Assembly: GCF_024172185.1 (NCBI RefSeq)
Contig: NZ_JAMZEC010000001.1
Location: forward strand, 3,410,001-3,474,000
DNA: 64,000 bases
Direction of reading: 5' to 3'
Source of the DNA: Nonomuraea roseoviolacea subsp. carminata
Lineage (GTDB): Bacteria > Actinomycetota > Actinomycetes > Streptosporangiales > Streptosporangiaceae
Made by a program: the position numbers and the translations under genes. The number at the start of each line of letters is the position of its first letter. Position 1 is the stretch's first letter. The notes beneath the pieces were generated by a model. It saw nothing but the letters and a program-made list of their open reading frames with translations, was not told the origin of the DNA and did not search any database. Positions 33,478-42,575 of the stretch are shown here, in pieces.

Positions 33478-33773
33478 GGGCCTGAACGCTATTGCGCTGG
33501 CGGGACGGCTGCCAAGTCGAGCCGCCGGTACGGGCCGAACGCCCGGCTCGCCCCCCGGGCGGCGGATCTGTTGCGAAGATCTTTACCCGAAATCGTCGCA
33601 TGGGTGTTCGAGTCCGCGCTACAGTTCTGGGAGTCGAATCGAACATGGGTTCGGCCAGGTGAGAGGGGGTGTGTCCGATGACGGCGACGGCGACGGCCCG
33701 CGCTCGGACACGCCGTACGGCTTTCTGCGCAAATCTACGACGGCCGCTATATCCGGCAATAAAGTCCGAGAGC

Positions 33774-34955
33774 GTGGACCCTGTGCGCAATCCCTACGCC
33801 CCCGGAGCCGGGCAGCGTCCCCCCGAGCTCGCCGGCCGTGACCGTGAGCTCCAGCAGTTCGAGGTCGTGCTGGAGCGGGTGGCCCGTGGCCGGCCCGAGC
33901 GCAGCATGGTCGTCACCGGGCTGCGCGGGGTGGGCAAGACCGTCCTGCTCAACACCTTCAAGTCCATGGCGATGCAGCGGCTGTGGGGCACGGGCAAGAT
34001 CGAGGCCCGGCCCGACCAGTCGATCCGCCGTCCCGTCGCCGCCGCCCTGCACATGGCGGTCCGCGAGCTGGCCCCGCGGCACCGCGCGCCGGAGCGCATC
34101 GAGGACTTCCTCGGCGTGCTGAAGGCGTTCGCGATGCGCGACCCGGCCGCGGCCAAGGGCACCTCCCACTGGTCGCCGGGCATCGAGGTGCCGGCCAGCC
34201 GTGGCCGCGCCGACTCCGGCGACCTGGAGATCGACCTGACCGAGCTGTTCGTCGACGCGGCGAGCGTGGCCACCGACCTGGGCGTCGGCATCGCGCTGTT
34301 CATCGACGAGATGCAGGACGTGCCGGCGGCCGACGTCTCGGCGCTGTGCGCCGCCTGCCACGAGCTGTCGCAGTCGGGCGGGCCGCTCATCGTGGTCGGC
34401 GCCGGGCTGCCCCACCTGCCGAGCGTGCTGTCGGCCAGCAAGAGCTACTCCGAGCGGCTGTTCCGCTACGCCCGCATCGACCGGCTCGACCGGGAGGCCG
34501 CCGACCTGGCACTGATCCTGCCGGCCCGCGAGGAGGAGGTCGAGTTCACCCAGGACGCCCTCGACGCGCTCTACGAGGCGGCCGACGGCTACCCCTACTT
34601 CGTCCAGGCGTACGGCAAGGTGGCCTGGGACCTCGCGCCGCGCAGCCCCATCACGGTGGAGGACGTGCGGGTGTCGGCCCCCGAGGCCGAGGAGGAGCTC
34701 GCGGTCGGCTTCTTCGGCAGCCGGTACGAGCGGGCGACCCCGGCCGAGCGCGACTACATGCACGCCATGGCGCAGATCGGCGACGAGCCGGTCGCCACCG
34801 CCGAGGTCGCCGACGCCCTCGGCCGCAAGCCGTCCAGCCTGTCGCCGGCGCGCGACAGCCTCATCAAGAAGGGGCTGATCTACAGCGCCGAGCGCGGGCT
34901 GATCGCGTTCACCGTGCCGCATTTCGGGAGGTTCCTGCGGGCCCAGCCGATCTGA
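33774..34955 (+). CDS. AAA ATPase with ORC/Cdc6-like architecture
   Basis: 393 aa from GTG 33774 (MDPVRNPYAPGAGQRPPELAGRD); longer starts upstream look like untranslated leader. Walker A GLRGVGKTV, Walker B ALFIDEMQD, sensor segment VVGAGLPHLP, then a C-terminal winged helix (VATAEVADALGRKPSSLSPARDSLIKKGLIY). The function in actinomycetes is undefined; such proteins bind ATP and probably DNA. Confidence 0.8.
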   Translation: MDPVRNPYAPGAGQRPPELAGRDRELQQFEVVLERVARGRPERSMVVTGLRGVGKTVLLNTFKSMAMQRLWGTGKIEARPDQSIRRPVAAALHMAVRELAPRHRAPERIEDFLGVLKAFAMRDPAAAKGTSHWSPGIEVPASRGRADSGDLEIDLTELFVDAASVATDLGVGIALFIDEMQDVPAADVSALCAACHELSQSGGPLIVVGAGLPHLPSVLSASKSYSERLFRYARIDRLDREAADLALILPAREEEVEFTQDALDALYEAADGYPYFVQAYGKVAWDLAPRSPITVEDVRVSAPEAEEELAVGFFGSRYERATPAERDYMHAMAQIGDEPVATAEVADALGRKPSSLSPARDSLIKKGLIYSAERGLIAFTVPHFGRFLRAQPI

Positions 34956-34970
34956 GCGGCACCCCTAATC

Positions 34971-35014
34971 CTCTATTGGGCTGTCTAGTGGGGAAGCTAG
35001 ACAGCCCAATAGAG
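34971..35014. terminator. 18-bp perfect inverted repeat
   Basis: Arms 34971-34988 and 34997-35014 are perfectly complementary with an 8-nt loop; the inner arm reads GGGCTGTCTAG. It lies between convergent genes and probably ends transcription both ways, though neither side has a T tract. The piece GGCTGTCTAGC recurs at about 35048. Confidence 0.65.
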
Positions 35015-35058
35015 CCACATCGTGCATGCCGTCGTGGGTAATCTACGGCTGTCTAGCG

Positions 35059-35859
35059 TCATGCCGATACAGGGGTATATTCCGGCATCGAGCCGCTGTC
35101 CTGCCGGTCGACCACGGCCGCCCGCACCACCGGCCGGCGCCCGCTGAGGTACACCGCGAAGACCACGTCCCGGTTCCCCTGGCCGTCGAAGGCGAAGAAG
35201 CGCCAGCACAGCTCCCGCCAGCTGTCGTACGGCTCGGCCGCGGCCAGCTCCCCCTGGTGGGCGCGCCACGTACCGCTGCTCCTGAGCCGTGCCAGCGTCA
35301 CGCTCTCGGCCGGAGCCCTGCGCCGCTCGCAGGGGGCGCGATAGCGCACCCGGTCCACCATCTCCTCCAGCTCCGGCGACAGCGCGACGAGCACGGCGAC
35401 ACCCGCGAAGGTGTACCAGGACGGCCGGACGAACACCGGCCACCCGGGCGTCTCCGCCCACACCGTCATCACCGCCATGCCGGTGAGCGTCACCGTCCGC
35501 GCGACCGAGCGCAGCCCCACGGGGGTGGCGCTGACCTCGCCGAAGCAGCCGCAGCCCGCGTCGGGCCGGCGTCTGCGCAGCTCAAGCAGTACGTACGTGG
35601 ACAGCGTGAAGAACGTCACCGTGCCCCAGCGGAAGATCGGATGGGTGGTGAGCAGGAGCCCGGCGGCGAGCACCAGCTCGCCCAGGGCGCAGACGACGAG
35701 CGCGGGGGCCTGCATGCGACCCGGCACGAGGACGGCCGGCCCGAGCCGCGACAGCGCGCCCGGCTCCCCTCCGGAGCGCACCGTGATCACCTTGGCCACC
35801 GTCCCGAGGACGAGCAGCACGATCAGCGCCGGCTGCTGCGATGCCAGCACGAGCGTCAC
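35059..35859 (-). CDS. MauE/DoxX-like redox membrane protein with extra C-terminal domain
   Basis: 266 aa from GTG 35859, which overlaps the stop of the upstream gene. Four or more helices with the MauE hallmark GCGCFGE. After about residue 165 a soluble Arg-rich C-terminal extension of about 90 residues is added that is absent from the 178-aa MauE-like protein at 3930. Coupling to a cysteine-rich secreted protein suggests that it supplies redox equivalents for that protein's disulfides. Confidence 0.75.
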   Translation of the reverse strand: MTLVLASQQPALIVLLVLGTVAKVITVRSGGEPGALSRLGPAVLVPGRMQAPALVVCALGELVLAAGLLLTTHPIFRWGTVTFFTLSTYVLLELRRRRPDAGCGCFGEVSATPVGLRSVARTVTLTGMAVMTVWAETPGWPVFVRPSWYTFAGVAVLVALSPELEEMVDRVRYRAPCERRRAPAESVTLARLRSSGTWRAHQGELAAAEPYDSWRELCWRFFAFDGQGNRDVVFAVYLSGRRPVVRAAVVDRQDSGSMPEYTPVSA

Positions 35860-36809
35860 CCCAATCCGATCTGAGCGTTGAAACACCCCTTGACCAGTTC
35901 GCCGCCGAGCTCCACGAACGTCGAGGGTGACAGCTCGGCGACCCGCCCGCGCGGCGACGTCCCGCACTCCACGCAACGATCGCAGAACCGGCCGGCCACG
36001 CAACCGCAGGCGACGATCGGCACGTTGGCCGAGCGCCCGGCGCACTGGTTGTGCACCTGCACCAGCGAGCCCATCGCCAGGTACGGCAGGCCGGCGCAGG
36101 ACACCTCGGCCTCGGGGCAGCCCGCGTCGGAACGCTCCATCATCGGGTACGCCAGGCCCCGCTCCCCCTCGTCGAACGCGTCGGACCAGGTGACGGTGCC
36201 GGAGACGCGCTGCTGGGTGCCGGCGTACGCGGGCGGTGCGGAGGGGACCGCGCGGGCCGGGTACGGGGGCTGCGAGGTGGCGGGCAGCAGCGCCAGGCAG
36301 CCGCCGTCGCGCCGTACGCCGATCGCGTCGAGCAGGTAGCCGGGCTCCAGCCGCGGGTGGCGCACCTGGAGCCGGCCGGCGGCGTGGCGGGGGACGGTGA
36401 TGGTGCGGCGGCCCCGGTGCGGACCGCAGGCCAGCTCGACGGACAGGTCGGCGCGTCCCTCCACGGACAGGATCGTCCCGGTGATGCGGGTGATGCCGGC
36501 CCAGATCCGATCGACGACCTTGCCCTCGTGCAGGGCCCGGATGATCACCCTGGCGCCGGCGGGCAGGTCGGCCGGGGTGGTGTCGCCACCGTTCCAGGCG
36601 GTGGCCGAGGGGGTGATGACCAGGCGCTCCTCCCGGCCGTCGGGGGTCTCGACGACGACGAGGTGGGGGCTGACGTCGCGCAGCTCGCCCGTGACGGCGC
36701 GGACGGGATCGCCGTCGCCGGGGGCGGGTCCCGGCACTCCGGCCTCGCGGCCCAGGGCGGCGGCGGCGAGCAGCCTGCGCCGGTCAACGCTCGGGTAGCC
36801 CATCCCCAT
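35856..36809 (-). CDS. Cysteine-rich secreted protein with RlpA-like end
   Basis: 317 aa. The N-terminus has an RRRLLAAAALG Tat-like stretch. A beta-rich middle (VTGELRDVSPHLVVVETPDGREERLVITP) is followed by a cysteine-rich C-terminus with about nine cysteines (CPEAEVSC, ACGC, FCDRCVECG, GCFNAQ) and the double-psi-barrel-like phrase RVAELSPSTFVELGG. It is translationally coupled to the MauE-like gene. Probably an exported protein with several disulfides; exact role unknown. Confidence 0.65.
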   Translation of the reverse strand: MGMGYPSVDRRRLLAAAALGREAGVPGPAPGDGDPVRAVTGELRDVSPHLVVVETPDGREERLVITPSATAWNGGDTTPADLPAGARVIIRALHEGKVVDRIWAGITRITGTILSVEGRADLSVELACGPHRGRRTITVPRHAAGRLQVRHPRLEPGYLLDAIGVRRDGGCLALLPATSQPPYPARAVPSAPPAYAGTQQRVSGTVTWSDAFDEGERGLAYPMMERSDAGCPEAEVSCAGLPYLAMGSLVQVHNQCAGRSANVPIVACGCVAGRFCDRCVECGTSPRGRVAELSPSTFVELGGELVKGCFNAQIGLG

Positions 36810-37019
36810 CCCTCCTCGTCGCCTCTAGGTTCACACGTCTTGGCCGGTCGCGTGGGGGTGACACCGCATAAGGGAGCAATTTACGCACTCACGGTGAAGG
36901 AGATGGCACCCGTCGTCGTACAAACCGCCACCGACCTTGACGGACCTTTGTCGTCGGCGGGCCGAATCCTGGATTCCGGTTCAGCCCGAACAGCGCGTTC
37001 GGCTGCGATTCTGACCACG

Positions 37020-37604
37020 ATGCCGATCATCGAGGGCGAAGAGGAGTTCCGCGAGTACGTGCGCGCCCGCGGACCTTCCCTGCTGCGCACTGCCCACCAG
37101 CTCACCGGGCACCCGCTGGACGCCGAGGACCTGCTGCAGAACGCGCTCACCCGGACGTACCTGGCCTGGGAACGCATCGAGGACCGCGGCTCGCTCGACG
37201 GCTACGTCCGGCGGGCGATGGTGAACATCAACATCTCGCAGTGGCGGCGGCGCAAGGTCGAGGAGTACCCCTCGGACGAGCTGCCCGAGGTGGCGGTGGA
37301 GCCGCACGACTCCCACGGGACGTACGGGGAGGTCCACGAGCGGCTGGAGAGGGCGCTGGACGGGCTGCCCGAACGGATGCGGGCCGCGATCGTGCTGCGG
37401 TACTACGAGGATCTGACCGAGCCGGAGGTCGCTCGGCTGCTCGGGATCAGCGTCGGCACGGTGAAGAGCACGGTGTCGCGGGCCATGGCGAAGCTCAGGA
37501 ACGAACTGGGCATCAGCGTCGCGGACCCTCAGGTCGCGAAGGTCGCCGAGGTCACCGGGGTCACTGACTTCCCTGAGACCCCTCCCCCGTCGTCCTCGCC
37601 ATAG
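37020..37604 (+). CDS. ECF sigma factor, SigE-like
   Basis: 194 aa from ATG 37020. Region 2 (LLRTAHQLTGHPLDAEDLLQNALTRTYLAW) and region 4 (LPERMRAAIVLRYYEDLTEPEVARLLGISVGTVKSTVSRAMAKLR) are complete; no anti-sigma gene is adjacent. Its last 44 bp overlap the convergent MarR gene. Confidence 0.9.
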   Translation: MPIIEGEEEFREYVRARGPSLLRTAHQLTGHPLDAEDLLQNALTRTYLAWERIEDRGSLDGYVRRAMVNINISQWRRRKVEEYPSDELPEVAVEPHDSHGTYGEVHERLERALDGLPERMRAAIVLRYYEDLTEPEVARLLGISVGTVKSTVSRAMAKLRNELGISVADPQVAKVAEVTGVTDFPETPPPSSSP

Positions 37605-38070
37605 CCGTGCCGGCTGTCGCGCAGGGCCGTACGACGTCGCGGATCTTGCGCAGGGTGGCGAGGAACGCCGTCAGCTCGTCGTCGGAGAGCAGGCCGGTGA
37701 AACAGCTCTCGATGTCGCGCAGGTGCACCGGCAGCACCGCCTCAAGCCTTGCCCGCCCCGCGTCAGTCAGGGCCGCGTAGGAGGCGCGCCGGTCGGAGGA
37801 GCAGGCGACCCGTTCGACCAGGCCGTCACGTTCCAACCGGTCGACGACCCTGGTGACGCCGCTCGTCGACAGGCCGGTCTGGGCGGCGAGGTCGGTCATG
37901 CGCAGCCGCTGACAGGGCGAACGGCCCAGGCGCAGCACCGTCTCGAAGTCGATGTCCGACAACCCGGAAGCGCTCAGCGCGGGCTGCATGCGGGCGATCA
38001 GGCCTGCGTGCACCTCGGCCAGCAGTCCCATGGCGGTGAGTCGGGGGTCGTCGAGAGGGTTCACGTTCAC
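37561..38070 (-). CDS. MarR-family transcriptional regulator
   Basis: 169 aa. Winged helix with RMTDLAAQTGLSTSGVTRVVDRLERDGLVERVACSSDRRASYAALTDAG, the core MarR signature, flanked by dimerisation helices. It is divergent from the YceI gene with a palindrome between, so it probably represses both. Confidence 0.9.
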   Translation of the reverse strand: MNVNPLDDPRLTAMGLLAEVHAGLIARMQPALSASGLSDIDFETVLRLGRSPCQRLRMTDLAAQTGLSTSGVTRVVDRLERDGLVERVACSSDRRASYAALTDAGRARLEAVLPVHLRDIESCFTGLLSDDELTAFLATLRKIRDVVRPCATAGTAMARTTGEGSQGSQ

Positions 38071-38087
38071 ACTCTAGCCGACGTTAG

Positions 38088-38117
38088 TTGACGCGAGGAA
38101 TATTCCTCCTGTAGACA
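38088..38117 (+). promoter_or_regulatory. Promoter and palindromic operator of the YceI gene
   Basis: TTGACG (38088-38093) and TAGACA (38112-38117) with an 18-bp gap fit a -35/-10 pair. The 14-bp perfect palindrome GAGGAATATTCCTC (38095-38108) lies exactly between them, as expected for MarR repression. Confidence 0.65.
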
Positions 38118-38163
38118 TTTGTTGGCGCAAATATCCGCAAGACAAGCTCCACTGGAGGACCCC

Positions 38164-38727
38164 ATGAGCACCCGTACCTGGGAGAACCTGACCATCCCCG
38201 CCCCGGGCACCTACAACCTCGACGCCGCCCACACCACCATCGGCTTCGTGACCAAGCACATGATGGTCAGCAAGGTGCGCGGCACGTTCGGCGAGTTCAG
38301 CGGCTCGGTCACGATCGCCGAGAACCCCCTGGAGTCGGCCGCCGAGCTCACCATCCAGACCGCCAGCATCAACACCGGCGTCGCCGACCGCGACGGCCAC
38401 CTGCGCAGCGACGACTTCCTCGCCACCGAGAAGTTCCCGCAGATCACCTTCCGCAGCACCCGCGTCGTGCACCAGTCGGACGACGAGTTCACGGTCGTCG
38501 GCGACCTCACGATCCGCGACGTCACGCAGCCGGTCGAGCTCAAGGTCGAGTACGGCGGCGCCGGCACCAACCCGTGGGGCCAGGCGGTGTGGGGCTTCTC
38601 CATAACCACGGAGATCGACCGCGAGGCCTTCGGCCTGACCTGGAACCAGGCCCTGGAGACCGGCGGCGTGCTGGTCGGCAAGAAGGTCAAGATCGAGATC
38701 GAGGGCGAGGCCAACCCGGCCGCCTGA
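38164..38727 (+). CDS. YceI-family lipid/isoprenoid-binding protein
   Basis: 187 aa from ATG 38164 with CTGGAGGAC upstream. Lipocalin-like YceI barrel: YNLDAAHTTIGFVTKHMMVSKVRGTFGEFSG, SINTGVADRDGHLRSDDFL, KFPQITF and the terminal strand block VGKKVKIEIEGEA. No signal peptide, so probably cytoplasmic. MarR-YceI divergent pairs are common in actinobacteria. Confidence 0.93.
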   Translation: MSTRTWENLTIPAPGTYNLDAAHTTIGFVTKHMMVSKVRGTFGEFSGSVTIAENPLESAAELTIQTASINTGVADRDGHLRSDDFLATEKFPQITFRSTRVVHQSDDEFTVVGDLTIRDVTQPVELKVEYGGAGTNPWGQAVWGFSITTEIDREAFGLTWNQALETGGVLVGKKVKIEIEGEANPAA

Positions 38728-38908
38728 GGCATTTCGCATGGTAGGCCCGCCCTGACGACCCGGGCGGGCTCCATCCACAGGCCACTGTCCACAGGTTGTG
38801 GATAACGACTCGGGGGCATGTTGGGCGGCCGATGAGAAGGCTCGCGGGCCAACCGCTTTGCCGCCTCGCCAGAAGGCCGGTACGCTGTCCTGAGCCGCTT
38901 GGCTTCCA

Positions 38909-38997
38909 GGAGGATTCGCCTAGTCAGGTCTATGGCGCCGCACTGCTAATGCGGTTTGGTGGCAACACCATCCGGGGTTCAAATCCCCGATCCTCCG
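38909..38997 (+). tRNA. tRNA-Ser (anticodon GCT)
   Basis: 89 nt with a long class II variable arm. Acceptor GGAGGAT/ATCCTCC, anticodon stem CGCA/TGCG with loop CTGCTAA (anticodon GCT), T arm CGGGG-TTCAAAT-CCCCG, discriminator G followed by genomic CA. Confidence 0.95.
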
Positions 38998-39004
38998 CAG
39001 GTCG

Positions 39005-39041
39005 AAAGGCCCTTCCCCGTAGTGGGGGGAAGGGCCTTTTT
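39005..39041 (+). terminator. Terminator of tRNA-Ser
   Basis: A 14-bp stem (39005-39018 with 39026-39039, arms AAAGGCCCTTCCCC and complement), followed by a T tract to 39041. Confidence 0.9.
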
Positions 39042-39084
39042 GATGTCCGGAGGCTGCGAGCGTCGCGTCGAGGTGGTTCGACGC

Positions 39085-39216
39085 AAAGGGCTTCGCCCTG
39101 AGGCGCTTCGCGCCGATGAGCTCAGACGTCGCCTCCAGTCGGGCCAAAGGCCCGACCCCTGGAGGGCCTCGCTCCGCTCGGACGCCTTCCCAACCACGCA
39201 AGCCGCCCAGTGGGCC
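39085..39216. repeat. Dispersed 132-bp structured repeat, copy 1
   Basis: About 90% identical by eye to 49471-49602, with a third partial copy near 40421-40471. It contains the internal hairpin GTCGGGCC-aaa-GGCCCGAC and the block GCCTCGCTCCGCTCGGACGC. No stable protein frame is preserved between copies, so it is a non-coding repeat. Confidence 0.75.
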
Positions 39217-39814
39217 CGGCGACGGAGCAGGAGAACTACCCCGCACGACGGGCACCGGCCCGGTCAGTCCCTCCGCAGAGACTGACCATGGGAAGAACCA
39301 CCACGCCAAGCAGGTGGACACCCTGATGGGCTCCCGCCGTCAACGGCGTCGCGTCGATGAGTCGTCGGAAGTGGTCGACCATACTTTCGTTGATCCGCTG
39401 CTGAGCCTGTCCGCATGCCCGGGGTCCAGATGTCACTGCGGCGCTCATGTCGGGGATCTCGTCCCGGGAACCCACTCGACGCGCCGGTTGTCGTAGTTCA
39501 GCCGTTCTCCATGCACCACCACCCAGCGGGTCAGTTCAGTGTCATGAGCCACGCCGGCCCGTCATGGCCCTTCGCCACGTTTCTACTGGCGGAGGTCCTC
39601 GCCCTGCTGGTGCAGCAGGTGCAAGGTTCGAACTTGCGCAGGGCGACCCGACGGTTCACCGCCAAGAGGGGGCAGCCGACGGCCGCCACCGGCTAAGGAA
39701 GGTGCATTCGCCTCAAGCGAGTCATCCCAACTCGTGATGTCAGTCGCATGCCCTAGCGTGTCCACCTGCCAAAAGGCGGCCATGTCGCCATGGATCCCGG
39801 ACAGGAGCGTTTAC
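39217..39814. other. 598-bp stretch without a supportable gene
   Basis: Short frames on both strands lack ribosome sites and homology. The first part (39217-39400) resembles 40472-40650 at low identity (shared AGGAGAACT, GACCATGG and GAAGTGGTC blocks in order), suggesting that a longer duplicated and decayed unit includes the dispersed repeat. Confidence 0.5.
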
Positions 39815-40330
39815 GTGGGTGTCTTCTATGAGTACTACCGCGCCGCGGACCGTGCCGCAGCCATCGTCCAGCCTGAGCATTCCCGCGATGTCGCGGATGC
39901 CTCGCTTGGAGTTCCGGAGTTCGATGTGGTGGTGACCAAAGGGATCGACCCCGTAGTGGTCCTGGGGCAGCTCGTCGCGTTCGCCGGCCAAGTCGACTAT
40001 GCGGTTGGGCTTGTCGGGATTGTGGAGCTGTATCCACCTCCGGAGGGTGCGCCACGAAGCGATGAGGAGTGGGATGCCCTCCCCGAGGACTCCCCGTACC
40101 GGGAAGGGCCCGGCATCATGGAACTGTCGGCGCAGACTCGTGACATGCTCGCCGGTGTGGACGACGCCCGCCTACCGATGCTTGCGGAACAGTGGGCAGC
40201 CATCGAGGAGTTCTCTCACTTCACCGACGATGACGACGGGTACATGTTGTCGCTCACCAAGGATCTTGTCGGTCTGGCACGTCGAGCGAGAGAGAACGGT
40301 CAGTTGCTCTACTGCTGGTGCTGTTTGTGA
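39815..40330 (+). CDS. Hypothetical protein, 171 aa
   Basis: GTG 39815 with AGGAGCG upstream. Acidic soluble protein starting MGVFYEYYRAADRAAA and containing VTKGIDPVVVLGQLVA. The size and GVF/YFRA start recall small DUF1877-like or immunity-type proteins, but no firm assignment is possible. It ends in the unusual CWCCL. Confidence 0.6.
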   Translation: MGVFYEYYRAADRAAAIVQPEHSRDVADASLGVPEFDVVVTKGIDPVVVLGQLVAFAGQVDYAVGLVGIVELYPPPEGAPRSDEEWDALPEDSPYREGPGIMELSAQTRDMLAGVDDARLPMLAEQWAAIEEFSHFTDDDDGYMLSLTKDLVGLARRARENGQLLYCWCCL

Positions 40331-40653
40331 CACGCCTAGCAGCTGTGCCCGCTGTGCCTGATGATCACAGGGAAGCCTGCCAAATGTCTCGCATCCCAAC
40401 CTGGTGCTAGGTGCAGTTCTAGAGAGCCTCGCTCCGCTCGGACGCCTTCCGAAGACGGCGAGCCGCCCAGCGCACCCGAGAACAAAGACAGGAGAACTCC
40501 CCCGGGTGACAGCCCAGAACCGGCCGGAGCCCGTCTGCAACCGACCATGGCAAAAGAGACGCCCATCCACCGCGCCAACCAGTTGCCCCCTGACCGGCTC
40601 CCTCTCAACGACGCCGCAACGACGCGCTGCCGAAAGTGGTCAACGCCAGCCAC
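40331..40653. other. Intergenic region with a partial dispersed repeat
   Basis: Contains the partial third copy of the 132-bp repeat (about 40421-40471, sharing GCCTCGCTCCGCTCGGACGC and AGCCGCCCAG). No gene is supported. Confidence 0.55.
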
Positions 40654-41481
40654 TCAACCTTTCTTGAGGGCGAGGAGCAAGCGGCGGGCGGCGCGATCCA
40701 CACTGATGACGGCCACCTTGACATGGTCGCCGACCTGAACGACCTGGCCGGGAGCCTCGACGGGCGCGGAGAGGAGCTTGTCCAAGGGCACCAGGCCCTC
40801 GATGCCTTCTACGACTCTGACGAAGGCTCCGAACGGTACGAGCTTGGTCACGGTTCCGTGGAACTCCTGTCCCTCGCGAGCCGCGTCGGCGAACTCCTGG
40901 AAAGGATCCGGCTGAAGTGCGCGAAGGGAGAGCCTGGCTTCGCCCTGGTGAGTATCGAAGCAGAGGATGGAGCAGGTGACCCTCTGCCCTACCTCGACGA
41001 TCTCAGAGGCCTCATCGAAATGTCGCCAGGACAGCTCAGGGATCGTGATGAAACCCACTCCTGGATGGACGGGATGCGGCGGCCCGTCATCCAGGGCCAC
41101 GAACACACCGAACCGCTGCACGTCCGCCACTTCGCCGCTGAGCACTTCGCCAGGGCGGAGTCCTTTCAGGAATGCCCAGAGTTCGGGGTTCTCGGTCGCG
41201 GCCAGGGAGAGGCCTATTCTCTCCCGCTCCTCATCGACGTCGATCACTTCGGCGGTGACGCGTCGGCCGACCTGGATGACCTCATCCGACCGGCGACTCC
41301 AGGAGACGTCCAAAGGCCCGATGTCCGCCGATGCCTGCCCGAGCCGCCCATCGAGCCGCACCTCGGCCCCGTGAGGGCGTCCCACCTGCGTGATCGTCCC
41401 CGAGACGATGTCGCCGGTCCGGACCTTCCTCAAGATGTCCGCGATGTCCTGATCGTCCGGCGGGCTGTCCACACTGCTCAC
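40654..41481 (-). CDS. Protein with three S1 RNA-binding domains
   Basis: 275 aa. Three S1-type OB folds are visible: residues about 22-98 (GDIVSGTITQVGRPHGAEVRL), 108-190 (GEVLSGEVADVQRFGVFVAL...GFITIPELS) and 203-272 (GQEFHGTVTKLVPFGAFVRVVEGIEGLVPLDKL). It probably binds RNA or ribosomes. Its start overlaps the stop of the upstream 246-aa gene by 4 bp. Confidence 0.88.
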   Translation of the reverse strand: MSSVDSPPDDQDIADILRKVRTGDIVSGTITQVGRPHGAEVRLDGRLGQASADIGPLDVSWSRRSDEVIQVGRRVTAEVIDVDEERERIGLSLAATENPELWAFLKGLRPGEVLSGEVADVQRFGVFVALDDGPPHPVHPGVGFITIPELSWRHFDEASEIVEVGQRVTCSILCFDTHQGEARLSLRALQPDPFQEFADAAREGQEFHGTVTKLVPFGAFVRVVEGIEGLVPLDKLLSAPVEAPGQVVQVGDHVKVAVISVDRAARRLLLALKKG

Positions 41482-42218
41482 CTTGCCATGCCTGGTTCCG
41501 CGTTATCGGTGCCGGCGAGGGCGCGGGTGACGGTGATGGCCTGCTCCAGGGTGAATGCCCCCGAGGCTCCGGGGCAGCGGCGGCTGTGGGGCTCATCGCA
41601 GACCATCGCTCCGTTGCTCAGTTGCTGCCAGGTGGCGGGCTCCCAGTAGGCATGGTTGTTGGGGCGCAGGAGAGTCTCCGCGATACGGGCGGGCTGCGGG
41701 CTGGTGGTCAATTCGGAGAGCGCCGCAGCGACGGTCGGGACAGCGGTGTCGGGCAGGTCGGCGTCACCGAGGGCGGGCAGGAGGATGAGGAGTCGGCTGG
41801 CAGGGTCCAGCAGCGTCTCGCGACCAGAGGTGGGTGGCCGATTGGCGATGGTGATGAGCTCGGGCCAGGACAGACCGGGGCCGATGAAATTTCCGTCGAC
41901 CGTGGCGAGGTGGAGATCGTGGGGCCAGCCGGGGTGGGTCAGGACATAGTCCAGGCCCATGTCGCCGTCCAGGTTCCGGTAGACGATGTGGATATTGCTT
42001 GTACTGCGCAGCGGAACGGTGAAGACGGGCCAATGGTCGTGGTCGAACACCCGGCCGTGGAGTTCTTCGGCGTACACGATGTCCACCCCGAATGCTTCCT
42101 CGAGGTCATCGAGCCCGTCTGCTCCGATCTGGCAGGAATGGAGGGCCCAGAACACTGGATCGCTCAGGAGATGGGAGCTCTCGGTGAGGGGGTGGCTCTC
42201 GAATCCAGTGATCAGCAT
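41478..42218 (-). CDS. Hypothetical protein, 246 aa, coupled to the S1-domain gene
   Basis: Soluble protein with motifs VYAEELHGRVFDHDHWPVFTVPL and HPGWPHDLHLATVDGNFIGPGLSWPEL. Not recognised. Start ATG 42218. Its 4-bp overlap with the S1 gene implies linked expression. Confidence 0.6.
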   Translation of the reverse strand: MLITGFESHPLTESSHLLSDPVFWALHSCQIGADGLDDLEEAFGVDIVYAEELHGRVFDHDHWPVFTVPLRSTSNIHIVYRNLDGDMGLDYVLTHPGWPHDLHLATVDGNFIGPGLSWPELITIANRPPTSGRETLLDPASRLLILLPALGDADLPDTAVPTVAAALSELTTSPQPARIAETLLRPNNHAYWEPATWQQLSNGAMVCDEPHSRRCPGASGAFTLEQAITVTRALAGTDNAEPGMAR

Positions 42219-42575
42219 GGGGACAATTCTTTCAGCGGGCCTGCGGGCCGTAGATCGGTTCCGGTCACCGCCCTCCAGAGCCGGCGCCGATATCGGCGTG
42301 CGTCTTTGCGAACAGGACGTCAGGAGTCTGTGCGCTTCGGCCCCGCCTCACCGAAGGTGCCTTGCACTCGTCCGCCATGCGGCTGAAGGCGATCTTGGCG
42401 CTGTTCGCTGTCTACGCTGCAACTACCGGCTCGTCGCCCCCCCCACGTCACGCCCCGAGGAACAGAGCTGGCTTCCCAGCCGATCTCAGGAGTGGCCGGG
42501 CATACGGGAAACCCCTTCGGTACCGGATCAGCCAAGAACTACGCCGCAGGCTGGCCCAGCGTTATGGCGGACTCG
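42219..42575. other. 357-bp stretch without a supportable gene
   Basis: Only short unbiased frames; nothing recognisable. Confidence 0.5.
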
